Positions 47,090-55,911 of a stretch of DNA of 64,000 nt are shown one piece after another. The DNA lies in contig NZ_MVOC01000022.1 in NCBI RefSeq assembly GCF_002043095.1, positions 62,001-126,000 on the forward strand. Reading direction: 5' to 3'. The position numbers were made by a program, and so were the translations under genes. The stretch is from Mycobacterium sp. AT1 (GTDB taxonomy: Bacteria > Actinomycetota > Actinomycetes > Mycobacteriales > Mycobacteriaceae). The stretch's first letter is position 1, and each line of letters starts with the position of its first letter. Under the pieces are notes generated by a model that had not been told where the DNA came from, did not search any database, and was given only the letters and a program-made list of their open reading frames with translations.

Positions 47090-48162
47090 GCTGACTGCCT
47101 TTCGTCGAAGATCGCAAAGCACTTGTTGGAGTTGAAGACATCGGTGGTGACCAGTTCCGACCACCGCAACGGCATGCCGAGTTCCTTCATCGCGCCCGTC
47201 AGGCAGAACCAGTTGAGCATCTCGTGCTGGCCGGATTCGACGATGCTGCGGCTGGTGGTGGTCTGCCAGGTCTCGTAGTCGCCTGCGGTGAAGAGCTCGT
47301 AGAGCTTGCGGTCGGCTCCGGTGTCGGGGGTGATGTGCCAGGTCTTGTCCGTGAGGAAGGCATGGGACCAGCTCGACGAGGCCACCAGCGCGACCCGCAG
47401 ATCGGTATCGGCCAGTGAGCGAGCCACCGCGGCGCCGAGCGCGAAACATCTTGTCGGAGAGGGTCCGACGGGATCGAGCTGTTCGGTGGCGATGTCGGCG
47501 AATCGTGCGAGTCCACCCTGACGGGCAATGGCGTGCTGGCCGTAGCAGTTCACGGTGATGGGGATCAGCGGGTAGGGGAACTGGGCCCCGGCATGCTCGT
47601 AGTCCAGGAACAGTTGGGTGTTGACCACGGCGTGTGGGAAGGCGGCGTTCGCCCGCTTCCGGTATGAGTAGGCAACGTCGAATCCGGAGCTGAGAAGATC
47701 GTCGGCGAGTCTTCGTGCGTTGTCGGCGGAACCACGCAGGGTGATTGTCGACTCGTTCGGTAGTCCCCAGGCGTTCGGGCTACCGCGTCCGGCCATCAAC
47801 TCGAACGGATGGACTTCCACATCGCCGTAGGCGAGTACGCAGAACGGTGGTATCACCTCTTCGCGAAAGTTCTCGTATTGATCGTCGCCCCAGACCAATA
47901 CGACATCGGGTGCGAACTCGTCCAGTGCTTCGCGGCACCGGGTGAGGTTCTCGACCAGCGCCTTTCGATGATGCGCTGCGGCGGCTCCGCCACCGTCTTC
48001 GCCCCACTCGGCGCGCATCTGCGCCGGCCAGGTGGCCGGGTCTTTCGCCGAATCGGGAATGTCGGGGTCCTGCAGCGTCCAACGCAACAGGCCGGCCATG
48101 TGTTCGTCGGTGCCGGCCAGCATCGGATAGTGGGTGAGGCCGAGTCCAAGGAAGCTCGCCAT
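47086..48162 (-). CDS. LigB-type (class III) extradiol ring-cleavage dioxygenase
   Basis: Non-heme Fe(II) dioxygenase of 358 aa related to LigB/MhpB enzymes rather than the vicinal-oxygen-chelate class. Probable iron-ligand regions are GLGLTHYPML (His11), VLVWGDDQYENF, and ASSSWSHAFLTDKT near the C-terminus. In context it cleaves the catechol acid made by the SDR. ATG 48162 has GAAGGAG upstream. Exact regiospecificity cannot be read from the sequence. Confidence 0.85.
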   Translation of the reverse strand: MASFLGLGLTHYPMLAGTDEHMAGLLRWTLQDPDIPDSAKDPATWPAQMRAEWGEDGGGAAAAHHRKALVENLTRCREALDEFAPDVVLVWGDDQYENFREEVIPPFCVLAYGDVEVHPFELMAGRGSPNAWGLPNESTITLRGSADNARRLADDLLSSGFDVAYSYRKRANAAFPHAVVNTQLFLDYEHAGAQFPYPLIPITVNCYGQHAIARQGGLARFADIATEQLDPVGPSPTRCFALGAAVARSLADTDLRVALVASSSWSHAFLTDKTWHITPDTGADRKLYELFTAGDYETWQTTTSRSIVESGQHEMLNWFCLTGAMKELGMPLRWSELVTTDVFNSNKCFAIFDERQSA

Positions 48163-48183
48163 GTGCTTCTCCTTCGGTTGGTG

Positions 48184-49215
48184 TCAGAGGACTGTTGCAG
48201 AGCGTGCGATGTCGACGAGGCGCCTGATGTTGTTGCCGGCGATGTCGTCTCGGAGCGGAAGGGGCAGCCCGCCGAGCGTCGACTCGGGGTGCCCCGGCAT
48301 GGCCGGAAACGGGTAATCCGACCCGTAGAACACATGGGCATCGCCGAACGTATGCACCGCATGCAGGAGTGTGTCGTGATCGTATGCGATTGAATCGCAG
48401 CACATCTGGCGTGCGAGCTGACTCGGAAGATCGGGGGAGTCGATCGGCATTCCGCCGATGTGCGCGCCCTTGTCCACACGGCCGAGCACTGCTGGCAGCG
48501 CCCCGCCGCCGTGCGCCAGGCAGTACCGCACTCCTGGTCGTCGCCGCATGGTGTCGCCCGTCAACAGGGCGGCGGCGGCGATTGCGGTCTCGACGGGCAT
48601 GCCCAACCCGAATCCCAGCCCCAGTCCGGTGATTCGCTGGTACAGGTCCTGATCGACCGGATGTACCAACACCAGGGCATTCAGTTCGGCTGCAACGCAG
48701 AAGAACTCGTCGAGCGATGGATCGGCCAGTTCGATTCCGGCTACCTGGGCGCCGATCTCTATCCCGAGGAAGCCGGGGTGCGACATGATTCTGCGCAGCT
48801 CGTGGGTCGCTACGTCGGGATCCTGCAGTGGCACCGTGCCGAGGGCCGCGAATCGATCGGGGTCATCGGTCACCAGACGCGCTGAGAACTCGTTCTGGGC
48901 ACGTGCGAAATCTGCGGCGGCACCGACCGGAGTGTCGTAACAGAAGGTGACCGGGATCGGGGACAGCACGTGAACGGCGATGCCGTCACGATCCATGTCG
49001 GCGATCCGACGCTGTGGCGACCAACAGCGGTCGTCGATCGTGCGGTAGGGCTTCCCTCGGAGAGTGATCATCGCCGTCGTTTCGTCGATCCGTTCGACGG
49101 CGAGGTGGGGAGGCCCATCGGGGCCCGTGACCAGAGGTGCTAGGTCTGGGTCGATCAAATGGGTGTGCACGTCGACGATTCCGTGCTTCCAGTGGTGTCG
49201 TGAATGAGCGGCCAT
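48184..49215 (-). CDS. ACMSD-type amidohydrolase-family decarboxylase
   Basis: Metal-dependent protein of 343 aa. DVHTHL (His17, His19), FLGIEIGAQVAG, LVHPVD, the GMPVETAIAAAALLTGD helix, CLAHGGGALP and FYGSDYPFP reproduce the aminocarboxymuconate-semialdehyde decarboxylase pattern step by step. ACMSD removes the 3-carboxylate from a ring-cleavage product; the hydroxy analogue from p-cumate carries the same carboxylate. It is therefore the likely meta-cleavage product decarboxylase. ATG 49215 has GGAGGGCGGG upstream. First gene of the nine-gene minus operon. Confidence 0.85.
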   Translation of the reverse strand: MAAHSRHHWKHGIVDVHTHLIDPDLAPLVTGPDGPPHLAVERIDETTAMITLRGKPYRTIDDRCWSPQRRIADMDRDGIAVHVLSPIPVTFCYDTPVGAAADFARAQNEFSARLVTDDPDRFAALGTVPLQDPDVATHELRRIMSHPGFLGIEIGAQVAGIELADPSLDEFFCVAAELNALVLVHPVDQDLYQRITGLGLGFGLGMPVETAIAAAALLTGDTMRRRPGVRYCLAHGGGALPAVLGRVDKGAHIGGMPIDSPDLPSQLARQMCCDSIAYDHDTLLHAVHTFGDAHVFYGSDYPFPAMPGHPESTLGGLPLPLRDDIAGNNIRRLVDIARSATVL

Positions 49216-49258
49216 CCCGCCCTCCGTCCGGTCATCGGCATGTGATGACGAGCACGCT

Positions 49259-49299
49259 ACATATTATGGCAGCATTATTCAATAATCTGCAGCCATAAT
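49259..49299. promoter_or_regulatory. AT-rich promoter/operator of the minus-strand catabolic operon
   Basis: An outer inverted repeat, ATTATGGC (49263-49270) and GCCATAAT (49292-49299), encloses the perfect palindrome ATTATTCAATAAT (49274-49286). Read on the minus strand, CATAATATGT (49268-49259) stands 43 nt before the operon's ATG and may be the -10 region. A GntR/FCD dimer site is the obvious reading. Confidence 0.6.
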
Positions 49300-49414
49300 T
49301 ATCTGAGACACAGGGCGGGATGGAATGAGATGTAGGTCACCAGGGTGGAAGGCTGCGGCAGTGCTCGCGAGGATCGAAGATCGTCGCGAACTGGTAGTTC
49401 GGTGTTGGCGCCGC

Positions 49415-50146
49415 TCAGGGATGCTGAGGGGTGATCGGCGATCGCAAGGGGTCGCTCGGTCGTACCAGGTTGGCATCGTGCCGGTTGATCGCATCGACGA
49501 ACGAAACGTGATCGTGGGTCGCGATCGCCGCGACGATGTCATCGTGCACGTCGATGCTGTCGGTGAGCGCGGCTTCGTGGTCGGGCGCGAAGACCGCACG
49601 ACTGAGGATTGCCTTGATGCTCGTAATGAGCATCTGGTGCATTCCCTCCAGGACCGGGATGTGGGCCGCACCCGCGATCACCGAGTGAAAACTGAGGATG
49701 GCGTCGAAGAACTCACGGGCTTCCGAAGCGTTCCGCATCGTCATCATCGCGCTGCGCATGGCCGAGATGTCATTGCTGGTGGCGCGCTCGAATGCGGCTT
49801 TGGTCAGCCCGAATTCAAGGTAGAGGCGGGCCTCGAACAGGTCGAGCGGATGCGGATAGGAGGCCTGGAACCACAGGTCCAACGCACCGAGTCGAACCTG
49901 GGGCGGAGCCGAGGCCACGGTTATGCCACCGCCGGGACCCGGTTTGACCGCCACCAGATCGCGGTCTCGCAGGATCCGGAGTGTTTCATTCATGACCGTT
50001 GGGCTGATGCCGAAGCGATCCATGAGCTCCGAACGCCGGCCGATATGTGAACCGACAGGCAGGCCGGAGGTGAGTATCTCCTCCTCCAGATCGGCGGCGA
50101 CGCGTTCGGCGCGAGAGGAGCGCAACGGAGTACTTCGCGGTTGCAT
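49415..50146 (-). CDS. GntR-family regulator, FCD (FadR) subfamily
   Basis: Regulator of 243 aa. The winged HTH spans about residues 8-75 (RAERVAADLEEEILTSGLPVGSHIGRRSELMDRFG, then NETLRILRDRDLVAVKPG). The all-helical FCD domain follows, with LFEARLYLEFGLTKAAFE and the metal/ligand histidines in FHSVIAGAAHIPVLEGMHQ and VHDDIVAAIATHD. ATG 50146 follows GAGGGG. It lies between the operon it probably represses and the divergent acyl-CoA ligase gene. Ligand is unknown. Confidence 0.88.
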   Translation of the reverse strand: MQPRSTPLRSSRAERVAADLEEEILTSGLPVGSHIGRRSELMDRFGISPTVMNETLRILRDRDLVAVKPGPGGGITVASAPPQVRLGALDLWFQASYPHPLDLFEARLYLEFGLTKAAFERATSNDISAMRSAMMTMRNASEAREFFDAILSFHSVIAGAAHIPVLEGMHQMLITSIKAILSRAVFAPDHEAALTDSIDVHDDIVAAIATHDHVSFVDAINRHDANLVRPSDPLRSPITPQHP

Positions 50147-50287
50147 CGCCACCCCTCTCGATCCTCGCTGCCCACCGGGTTCGCCCTGATAGTAGCCGCC
50201 CGGGTGGATGAACAGTCGTCCCCGGGAGAGCGCATCGGGCGATGTGGGGGTACCGGGTGATTCCCACAACCCGTTCTATTGTGTATG

Positions 50288-50297
50288 CATAATATGT
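50288..50297 (+). promoter_or_regulatory. CATAATATGT promoter/operator element of the acyl-CoA ligase gene
   Basis: The same 10-mer, in the same orientation relative to transcription, as at the catabolic operon promoter (49259-49268). It is 38 nt before ATG 50336 and lies in an AT-rich island of the otherwise GC-rich region. Confidence 0.55.
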
Positions 50298-50335
50298 TTG
50301 AATGAGCTGGATCACACACGATGAAGGAGCTATGG

Positions 50336-52006
50336 ATGGATCAGTCGATCAGCACCCGCGCCTTCCGCGAAGCTCGGGACTGGCTACTCGCCCATGGCGG
50401 TGCCCACGAGCGCGCTGTCGCGGAGTTCACCTGGCCGAGTCTGGGCCCGACGTTCAACTGGGCGATCGACTGGTTCGACGCCATCGCCCGGGGGAACCAG
50501 CGCACCGCACTGCGGATCGTGGAGGAGGACGGCACGGACGCGGCGTTCACCTTCGAGGAGATGGCCCATCGCTCCGACCAGGTCGCCACCTGGCTCGAGA
50601 CACAGGGGGTACGTCCGGGACATCGCGTGTTGATCATGCTGGGCAACCAGGTGGAGCTCTGGGAGTCGGTCCTGGCGGTGATGAAGCTCGGCGCCATCAT
50701 CATGCCCACTACTTCGGCGCTCGGTCCAAAGGATCTGTTGGACAGGATTGTTCGCGGCGGTGCACAGCACGTCATCACCAACGCCGATCAGGCGGAGAAG
50801 TTCGACACCATCGACGGGGACTACGGCCGCTTCGGTGTCGGATCGGCGCCGCCGGGTTGGAAGGCCTACCGTGAGGCTTACCAGGCGCCGGCTACGACCT
50901 TCGAATCACGTACGGCGCCTGACGATCCGATGCTGCTCTACTTCACCTCCGGGACCACGAGTCGGCCGAAACTGGTGTTGCACACGCACCAGTCCTACCC
51001 CCTCGGGCATCTGTCCACGATGTACTTCCTCGGCGTCCAGCCCGGCGACGTACACCTCAACATCAGTTCCCCTGGTTGGGCCAAGCACGCCTGGAGTTCG
51101 TTCTTCGCGCCGTGGATCGCCGAGGCGACGATCTTCGTCTACAACTACGAGCGGTTCGACGCGGCAAAGCTTTTGGCGACCATCAGAACCGCGGGGGTCA
51201 ACACCTTCTGCGCCCCGCCGACGGTGTGGCGGATGCTCATCCAGGCCAATCTCGGCGACAAGCCGACCGGTCTGCGTGAGGCCGTCGGTGCCGGTGAGCC
51301 CCTCAACCCCGAAGTCATCGCGCAGGTTCGGCAGAACTGGGGGCTGGAGATTCGGGATGGCTTCGGCCAGACCGAGACGACGGCGCTCATCGGGAACACT
51401 CCGGGTTCGGTCGTGAAGCCTGGCTCCATGGGGCGTCCGCTGCCGGGCGTCCCGGTGGAAATCGTGGATCCGTTGACCGGCCGCGTCAGTGACGAAGGTG
51501 AGATCTGTCTGCGGCTGGATCCCAGGCCGGTCAACCTGATGGTCGGATACGTCGAGGACGCGGCCCGCAACGACGAGGTGATGGCCGGTGGCTACTACCA
51601 CACCGGTGACGTGGCCAGCCGCGATGACGAAGGGTTCATCACGTACGTGGGCCGGACCGACGACGTCTTCAAATCATCGGATTACAAGGTGTCACCGTTC
51701 GAGTTGGAGAGCGTTCTCATCGAGCACCCGGCAGTGGCCGAGGCCGCGGTGGTGCCCGCCCCCGACGAAATGCGGCTCTGCGTCCCGAAGGCCTATGTCT
51801 CCTTGGCCGAGGGCTGGCAACCCGACGACCAGACCGCTCGCTCGATCTTCGCCCATTCCGTCGCCAATCTTGCTCCCTATCAACGAATTCGGCGCATCGA
51901 GTTCTACGAATTGCCGAAGACCATCTCAGGGAAGATCAGGCGGGTCGAACTCCGCCAGCGGGAGAATTCCGGGGTGTCACTCCCTGATGAATGGCGCGAC
52001 AGGTAG
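50336..52006 (+). CDS. acyl-CoA synthetase (AMP-forming)
   Basis: ANL-superfamily ligase, 556 aa. The AMP-binding P-loop is YFTSGTTSRPKL, A5 is DGFGQTETTALIG, A7 is YYHTGDVASRDDEGF, and the A10 lysine lies in PKTISGKIRRVELR. It resembles medium-chain and aromatic acid ligases. In this setting it would activate the carboxylic acid released by the hydrolase, e.g. isobutyrate. The in-frame ATG at 50321 overlaps the ribosome binding site AAGGAG (50324-50329), so ATG 50336, 6 nt beyond that site, is chosen. Confidence 0.88.
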   Translation: MDQSISTRAFREARDWLLAHGGAHERAVAEFTWPSLGPTFNWAIDWFDAIARGNQRTALRIVEEDGTDAAFTFEEMAHRSDQVATWLETQGVRPGHRVLIMLGNQVELWESVLAVMKLGAIIMPTTSALGPKDLLDRIVRGGAQHVITNADQAEKFDTIDGDYGRFGVGSAPPGWKAYREAYQAPATTFESRTAPDDPMLLYFTSGTTSRPKLVLHTHQSYPLGHLSTMYFLGVQPGDVHLNISSPGWAKHAWSSFFAPWIAEATIFVYNYERFDAAKLLATIRTAGVNTFCAPPTVWRMLIQANLGDKPTGLREAVGAGEPLNPEVIAQVRQNWGLEIRDGFGQTETTALIGNTPGSVVKPGSMGRPLPGVPVEIVDPLTGRVSDEGEICLRLDPRPVNLMVGYVEDAARNDEVMAGGYYHTGDVASRDDEGFITYVGRTDDVFKSSDYKVSPFELESVLIEHPAVAEAAVVPAPDEMRLCVPKAYVSLAEGWQPDDQTARSIFAHSVANLAPYQRIRRIEFYELPKTISGKIRRVELRQRENSGVSLPDEWRDR

Positions 52007-52036
52007 GCGATGACGTCGCTGTGACGACCGAGCGAC

Positions 52037-53671
52037 CTAGTCGACGAGCGACAGTGCGTGCGCGCGGCGCAGCTTGCCGGACGGTGTCTTCGGGATGACG
52101 CCAGGCTGGAGTACGACGACGTTGCGGGGCCGGACGTCGACGTCGCCGAAGACTTCGTGGGCCACCTGCCGCTCAATCCGGCGGACCTCGTCTGGCTTGT
52201 CGTAGTCGTTGGATTCGACTGCCACGGCGAAGGTTTCGCGTGACAAGCCCGCGTTCAGGCGCACTGCGACCGAGCAGCCGGCGCGCACGCCTGCCACCCG
52301 GGTGGCGGCGCGTTCGATGTCGGTGGGGTAGATGTTCTTGCCCGCCATGATGATGACGTCCTTCACCCGGCCGCAGACGACGATGTCGCCGACCTCGGTG
52401 AGGTATCCCATGTCGCCGGTGTCGTACCAGCCGGCCTTGTCTTGGGCGCCGATGAACCCGGCCATGGTGATGTAGCCCTTGGTGACCGGCTTGCCACGCA
52501 CCTGGATGACGCCGACGGCGCGCTCGGGCAGGACGTTGTCGTCCTCGTCGACGATGCGCACCTCGAGCCCGTCGATGGGCTTGCCCAGGGCGACGAGGCG
52601 GCGGGTGTTGCCCTTGGTGGCGGGGACGGCGCGGTGCAGCACTGCGAGCAGGTCGGCGTCGATCTCGTCGACGACCATGCCGACACCACACTCGGTGAAC
52701 GACACCGCAACCGTGGTCTCGGCCATGCCGTAGGCGGGCACGATGGCCTCGCGCCGCAGCCCGAAGGGGGCTCCGGCCTCGACCAGGTCCTCGACGTCGA
52801 CCGGGTCGACCTGCTCGGCTCCGGAGAGGGCCCAGCGCAGCGACGACAGGTCGAACTGACCCTCTTCTGCCTGCCTGCGCAGCCGCTTGGCAAAGAGGTT
52901 GTAGGCGAAGTTGGGCGCCGCGGTCATGGTGCCCCGGTACTTGTCGATCAACTTGGCCCACAGCAGGATGTCGCCGAGGAAGTCCATCGGGGTGACCTTG
53001 ACCAGTTCGGCGCCGAAGTACATCGGCACCGTCAGAAAGCCGGTCATGCCCATGTCGTGGAAGCAGGGCAGCCAGCTGACGATCACGTCGGTGTTGGTGT
53101 CGAAGTGGGCCCCGACGAACATCGCCTCGGCGTTGGCGACGACGTTGGCGTGTGAGATGCAGACCGCCTTGGGGAAGCCGGTGGATCCCGAAGTCAGCTG
53201 CATCAGCGCGAGGTCGTCCTCGTGGGTCTCCACGGGGTCGATCGGCTCGCTGGCCAGCAGTTCGGAGACGGTCAGCACGCGGATTCCACGCTCTGTCAGG
53301 ACCGGCGCGGCGGGGGTGAACGGATCGGAGACGATGACGACCTTCGCCTCGATCATGCCGATCACGTCCATCGTCTCCAGCGCCCATCGCTGCAGGTCGG
53401 TGCGCGGGGTGGGCTGGTGCAGCATGGTGAGGCTGGCGCCGCGCATCCAGATGCCCTGGGCGGCGGGCGCGATTTCGACCGGAGCGCCTGCCAGCACTGC
53501 CACGGCGTCGCCGTGTCCGATGCCTGCGGCGGCAAGGCCACCCGAGATGCGCCGGGCCCGCTCGTACACCTCTTTCCAGGTGTGCCGAACCGGTGCGTGG
53601 GGGTCGCCGGTCGTCATGCCGTTGCGACTCGTGTGCGCGTTGGCGAACATCGTCTCGGTGAATCTACTCAC
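52037..53671 (-). CDS. FadD-type fatty acyl-CoA/acyl-AMP ligase
   Basis: ANL ligase of 544 aa. P-loop [12 protein letters not shown], then [15 protein letters not shown], a motif seen in fatty-acyl-AMP ligases and related mycobacterial FadDs, [13 protein letters not shown] (A5), [10 protein letters not shown] (A7) and [10 protein letters not shown] (A10). It is not assigned to a numbered FadD. GTG 53671 follows AAGGGA; the frame upstream is unrelated. It converges with the island's acyl-CoA synthetase, 30 bp apart, and may belong to the flanking core rather than the island. Confidence 0.85.
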   Translation of the reverse strand: MSRFTETMFANAHTSRNGMTTGDPHAPVRHTWKEVYERARRISGGLAAAGIGHGDAVAVLAGAPVEIAPAAQGIWMRGASLTMLHQPTPRTDLQRWALETMDVIGMIEAKVVIVSDPFTPAAPVLTERGIRVLTVSELLASEPIDPVETHEDDLALMQLTSGSTGFPKAVCISHANVVANAEAMFVGAHFDTNTDVIVSWLPCFHDMGMTGFLTVPMYFGAELVKVTPMDFLGDILLWAKLIDKYRGTMTAAPNFAYNLFAKRLRRQAEEGQFDLSSLRWALSGAEQVDPVDVEDLVEAGAPFGLRREAIVPAYGMAETTVAVSFTECGVGMVVDEIDADLLAVLHRAVPATKGNTRRLVALGKPIDGLEVRIVDEDDNVLPERAVGVIQVRGKPVTKGYITMAGFIGAQDKAGWYDTGDMGYLTEVGDIVVCGRVKDVIIMAGKNIYPTDIERAATRVAGVRAGCSVAVRLNAGLSRETFAVAVESNDYDKPDEVRRIERQVAHEVFGDVDVRPRNVVVLQPGVIPKTPSGKLRRAHALSLVD

Positions 53672-54125
53672 GAAAGTCCCTTTGGCTCTGGCGCGTTGGC
53701 GGCGATGCTTCTTCGATCGTCGTGCAGTCGTCCCTCTGTCGAGCACCTTCAAGAGGTAGCGCGGGGACTAGGCGCCATTGCCGCATGCGCAGCACGGTGT
53801 AATCCATCATCGACCATTGCGGGCGACGACGACGGGGAAAGCGTGAACTCCTCCACGTCGGTTGGACGCACTGACTGTACAGACCAAACCCCGACGTCGG
53901 CGCTGGCCGCATCGATCGCAAGCCGATCGATGCGTCGCCGTCACCTCCAGACGCCCAAGACGGGTGGTCAGGGTGTTTTGCGGTGGTCGTCACATCACGG
54001 CTGATTTCTGGTCGACGGGTACGCGCGACGTCATCGTCGCGAGCCCATGGTCGACGCCGCCCGCTCGGGCCGCGCCGCGCCGCGCCGCACGGTGATCAAA
54101 AAGTGATGGGCGCAGAAGTTTGCCG
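53672..54125. other. 450-bp gap between the FadD and TetR genes
   Basis: No gene is supported on either strand; the open frames here are GC-driven. It contains a perfect 11-bp hairpin, CGCATCGATCG at 53908-53918 and CGATCGATGCG at 53924-53934 with loop CAAGC, and a fourfold tandem GCCGC at 54069-54088. The hairpin may terminate the TetR transcript or sit in the FadD leader. Confidence 0.5.
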
Positions 54126-54743
54126 TTACCGGGGCGAGGAACGGTGCTTCGTCGAGGTCCAGCCGGAGCTGATCAAGGCGGTCAGGTCGTCGACCCACGC
54201 CGCGTCCAGCGGGGCGTCGTGATTTACGAGGATGCGGAAGATGGCGCTGCCGACCACGACTTCGGCGAGCAGGGGCAGGTCGCCGGACGGGTCGGGCTGG
54301 TCGATCCTGGTCCTGAAGGTGGCCAGGCTGCCGGCGAATCGCGAGATCATCGCGCCGTGCACGTCCGGATCGGCCACGGTGTCGGCGATCAACGCCGGTA
54401 GTGCGATCCGGACTTCCGGCCGGTCGAACATGGTGCGCGTCGCCTCCACGAGTGCCCGGACGTCTCCCTCGGCGTCGCCGGAGGCACTCGGCATGGCCAT
54501 CACCTCGGCGGGCAGGATCGCTTCGTGGACCAGTTGGGCCTTGCCCGACCAGCGCCGGTAGATCGCCGCGGTGGTGGTGCCTGCCCTGGCCGCGATTGCC
54601 GCCAGGGACAGTGCGGAGTAGCCCGTCTCGAGTAGCAGGTCGCGGGTGGCCTCGATGATCGCGGCGTCGATTCTGCCGTCGCGCGGCCGACCCGCGGGCG
54701 ACCGGACCGAGTCCTTGTCATCTTCGGGCCGATCTGTTCTCAT
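54126..54743 (-). CDS. TetR-family regulator
   Basis: Regulator of 205 aa. The HTH is about residues 22-68 (AIIEATRDLLLETGYSALSLAAIAARAGTTTAAIYRRW), followed by a C-terminal domain of the TetR_C_11 type with DRPEVRIALPALIADTVADPDVHG. ATG 54743 has TATATT 6 nt upstream. It is divergent from the five-gene operon at 54784; the inverted repeat between them implies that it controls that operon and itself. Confidence 0.9.
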   Translation of the reverse strand: MRTDRPEDDKDSVRSPAGRPRDGRIDAAIIEATRDLLLETGYSALSLAAIAARAGTTTAAIYRRWSGKAQLVHEAILPAEVMAMPSASGDAEGDVRALVEATRTMFDRPEVRIALPALIADTVADPDVHGAMISRFAGSLATFRTRIDQPDPSGDLPLLAEVVVGSAIFRILVNHDAPLDAAWVDDLTALISSGWTSTKHRSSPR

Positions 54744-54747
54744 GATT

Positions 54748-54777
54748 CCAATATAACCCGCATCGTATCGTTATTGG
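54748..54777. promoter_or_regulatory. operator candidate between the TetR gene and the 54.8-61.0 kb operon
   Basis: CCAATATAAC (54748-54757) and GTTATTGG (54770-54777) form an imperfect inverted repeat, one arm carrying two extra bases. It overlaps the TetR -10 box (54750-54755) and lies 6 bp before the divergent GTG start. Confidence 0.55.
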
Positions 54778-54783
54778 AGAGAC

Positions 54784-55911
54784 GTGTTCCTGAGCCCGCT
54801 CGACGAGTACCCGATCCACCAGGCGGCGGTGCCCATCAGCGCGCCGGCCACCTCGGACCGCAACTTCTACGATCGCTCCTACTTCAACGTGCTCGAGCGC
54901 GACGGCCGCTTCATGATGCTGACCGGCATCGGCTACTACCCTCGGCTCGGCGTCAAGGACGCCTACGTACTGATCCGTCGCGGGGACACCCAGACCGCGG
55001 TGCGCTTCAGTGACGCGATCGACGACGACCGCATGCGCCAAAACGTCAACGGCTACCGGCTCGACGTCGTCGAACCCCTGCAGGAACTGCACCTGACCGT
55101 CGCCGAGACCGAGGGCGTCGCGGTCGACCTGCGGTGGCGGGGCAGGTTCCCGGCCGCCCTGGAACACCCGCATCACATGCACACCGACCGACGAGTCACC
55201 CTGCAGGCCTGTCGGTTTGCTCAGCTCGGCACGTGGGAGGGGTGGATCGACGTGGACGGCGACCGTCTGCACGTCGACTCCGCAAACTCGGTGGGCAACC
55301 GAGACCGGTCCTGGGGCATCCGGCCCGTCGGAGAGGCCGAACCGGCAGGCAGGCCCGACACCGCATTCGGCGGAATGTGGTGGCTCTACCTGCCGCTCGC
55401 CTTCGACGACTGTCAGATCTTCCTGATCATCCAGGAGGATCCCGACGGCCACCGCAGCCTGTACGACTGCACCCGACGCTGGGCCGACGGCAGGGTCGAA
55501 CAGCTCGACGGCGTCCGTGTGACCGTCCACTACGCGCCGGGCACCCGGATTCCCTCGGGAGCGCACGTCGAGATGATGACGCGGTCCGGAGATCGCCTGC
55601 AGCTCGACGTCGAGTCGAAGCTGTTCGCGCCCATCGCCTTTGGCTCCGGCTACGGCGGGGACTCGTCATGGGCTCACGGCACGTGGATGGGTGGGCCCTC
55701 CGCCGAGCGCGTCTCCTACGACCTGACCGATCCCGAGGTCATGGCGCGAGCCCCGTTCAGCCTGATCGACCACGTCGGCCGAGCGGTCTGCACCGAGCCC
55801 GACGGCAGCACGCGCGAGGGTGTCGGGCTCTTCGAGCACGCCGTCATCGGACCGCACCACCCGTCGGGCTTTCACGACTGGACCGACGTCCTGGCCGGGG
55901 TCACGTCGTGA
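54784..55911 (+). CDS. hypothetical protein, possibly with a lipocalin/CrtC-like fold
   Basis: Protein of 375 aa of no recognised characterised family. It is soluble, without a signal peptide, and rich in beta-type stretches with conserved Trp, Arg and His (DRSYFNVLERDGRFMMLTGIGYYPRL, LGTWEGWIDVDG, GNRDRSWGIRP, GGMWWLYLPLAF). The NRDRSWGIRP-type block recalls AttH/CrtC-like hydratase-isomerase proteins, which is only a suggestion. GTG 54784 follows GGAGAGA. It overlaps the LLM oxidoreductase gene by 4 bp, so the two products probably act in one pathway. Confidence 0.7.
   Translation: MFLSPLDEYPIHQAAVPISAPATSDRNFYDRSYFNVLERDGRFMMLTGIGYYPRLGVKDAYVLIRRGDTQTAVRFSDAIDDDRMRQNVNGYRLDVVEPLQELHLTVAETEGVAVDLRWRGRFPAALEHPHHMHTDRRVTLQACRFAQLGTWEGWIDVDGDRLHVDSANSVGNRDRSWGIRPVGEAEPAGRPDTAFGGMWWLYLPLAFDDCQIFLIIQEDPDGHRSLYDCTRRWADGRVEQLDGVRVTVHYAPGTRIPSGAHVEMMTRSGDRLQLDVESKLFAPIAFGSGYGGDSSWAHGTWMGGPSAERVSYDLTDPEVMARAPFSLIDHVGRAVCTEPDGSTREGVGLFEHAVIGPHHPSGFHDWTDVLAGVTS

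Noticed and set aside
53222..54004. Plus-strand open frame opposite the FadD gene and the following gap
   Set aside because: No family motifs, antisense to the ligase over most of its length, and no ribosome binding site or promoter.
54069..54088. Fourfold GCCGC tandem as a possible regulatory repeat
   Set aside because: Too short and too simple in a GC-rich genome to interpret; recorded only inside the gap entry.
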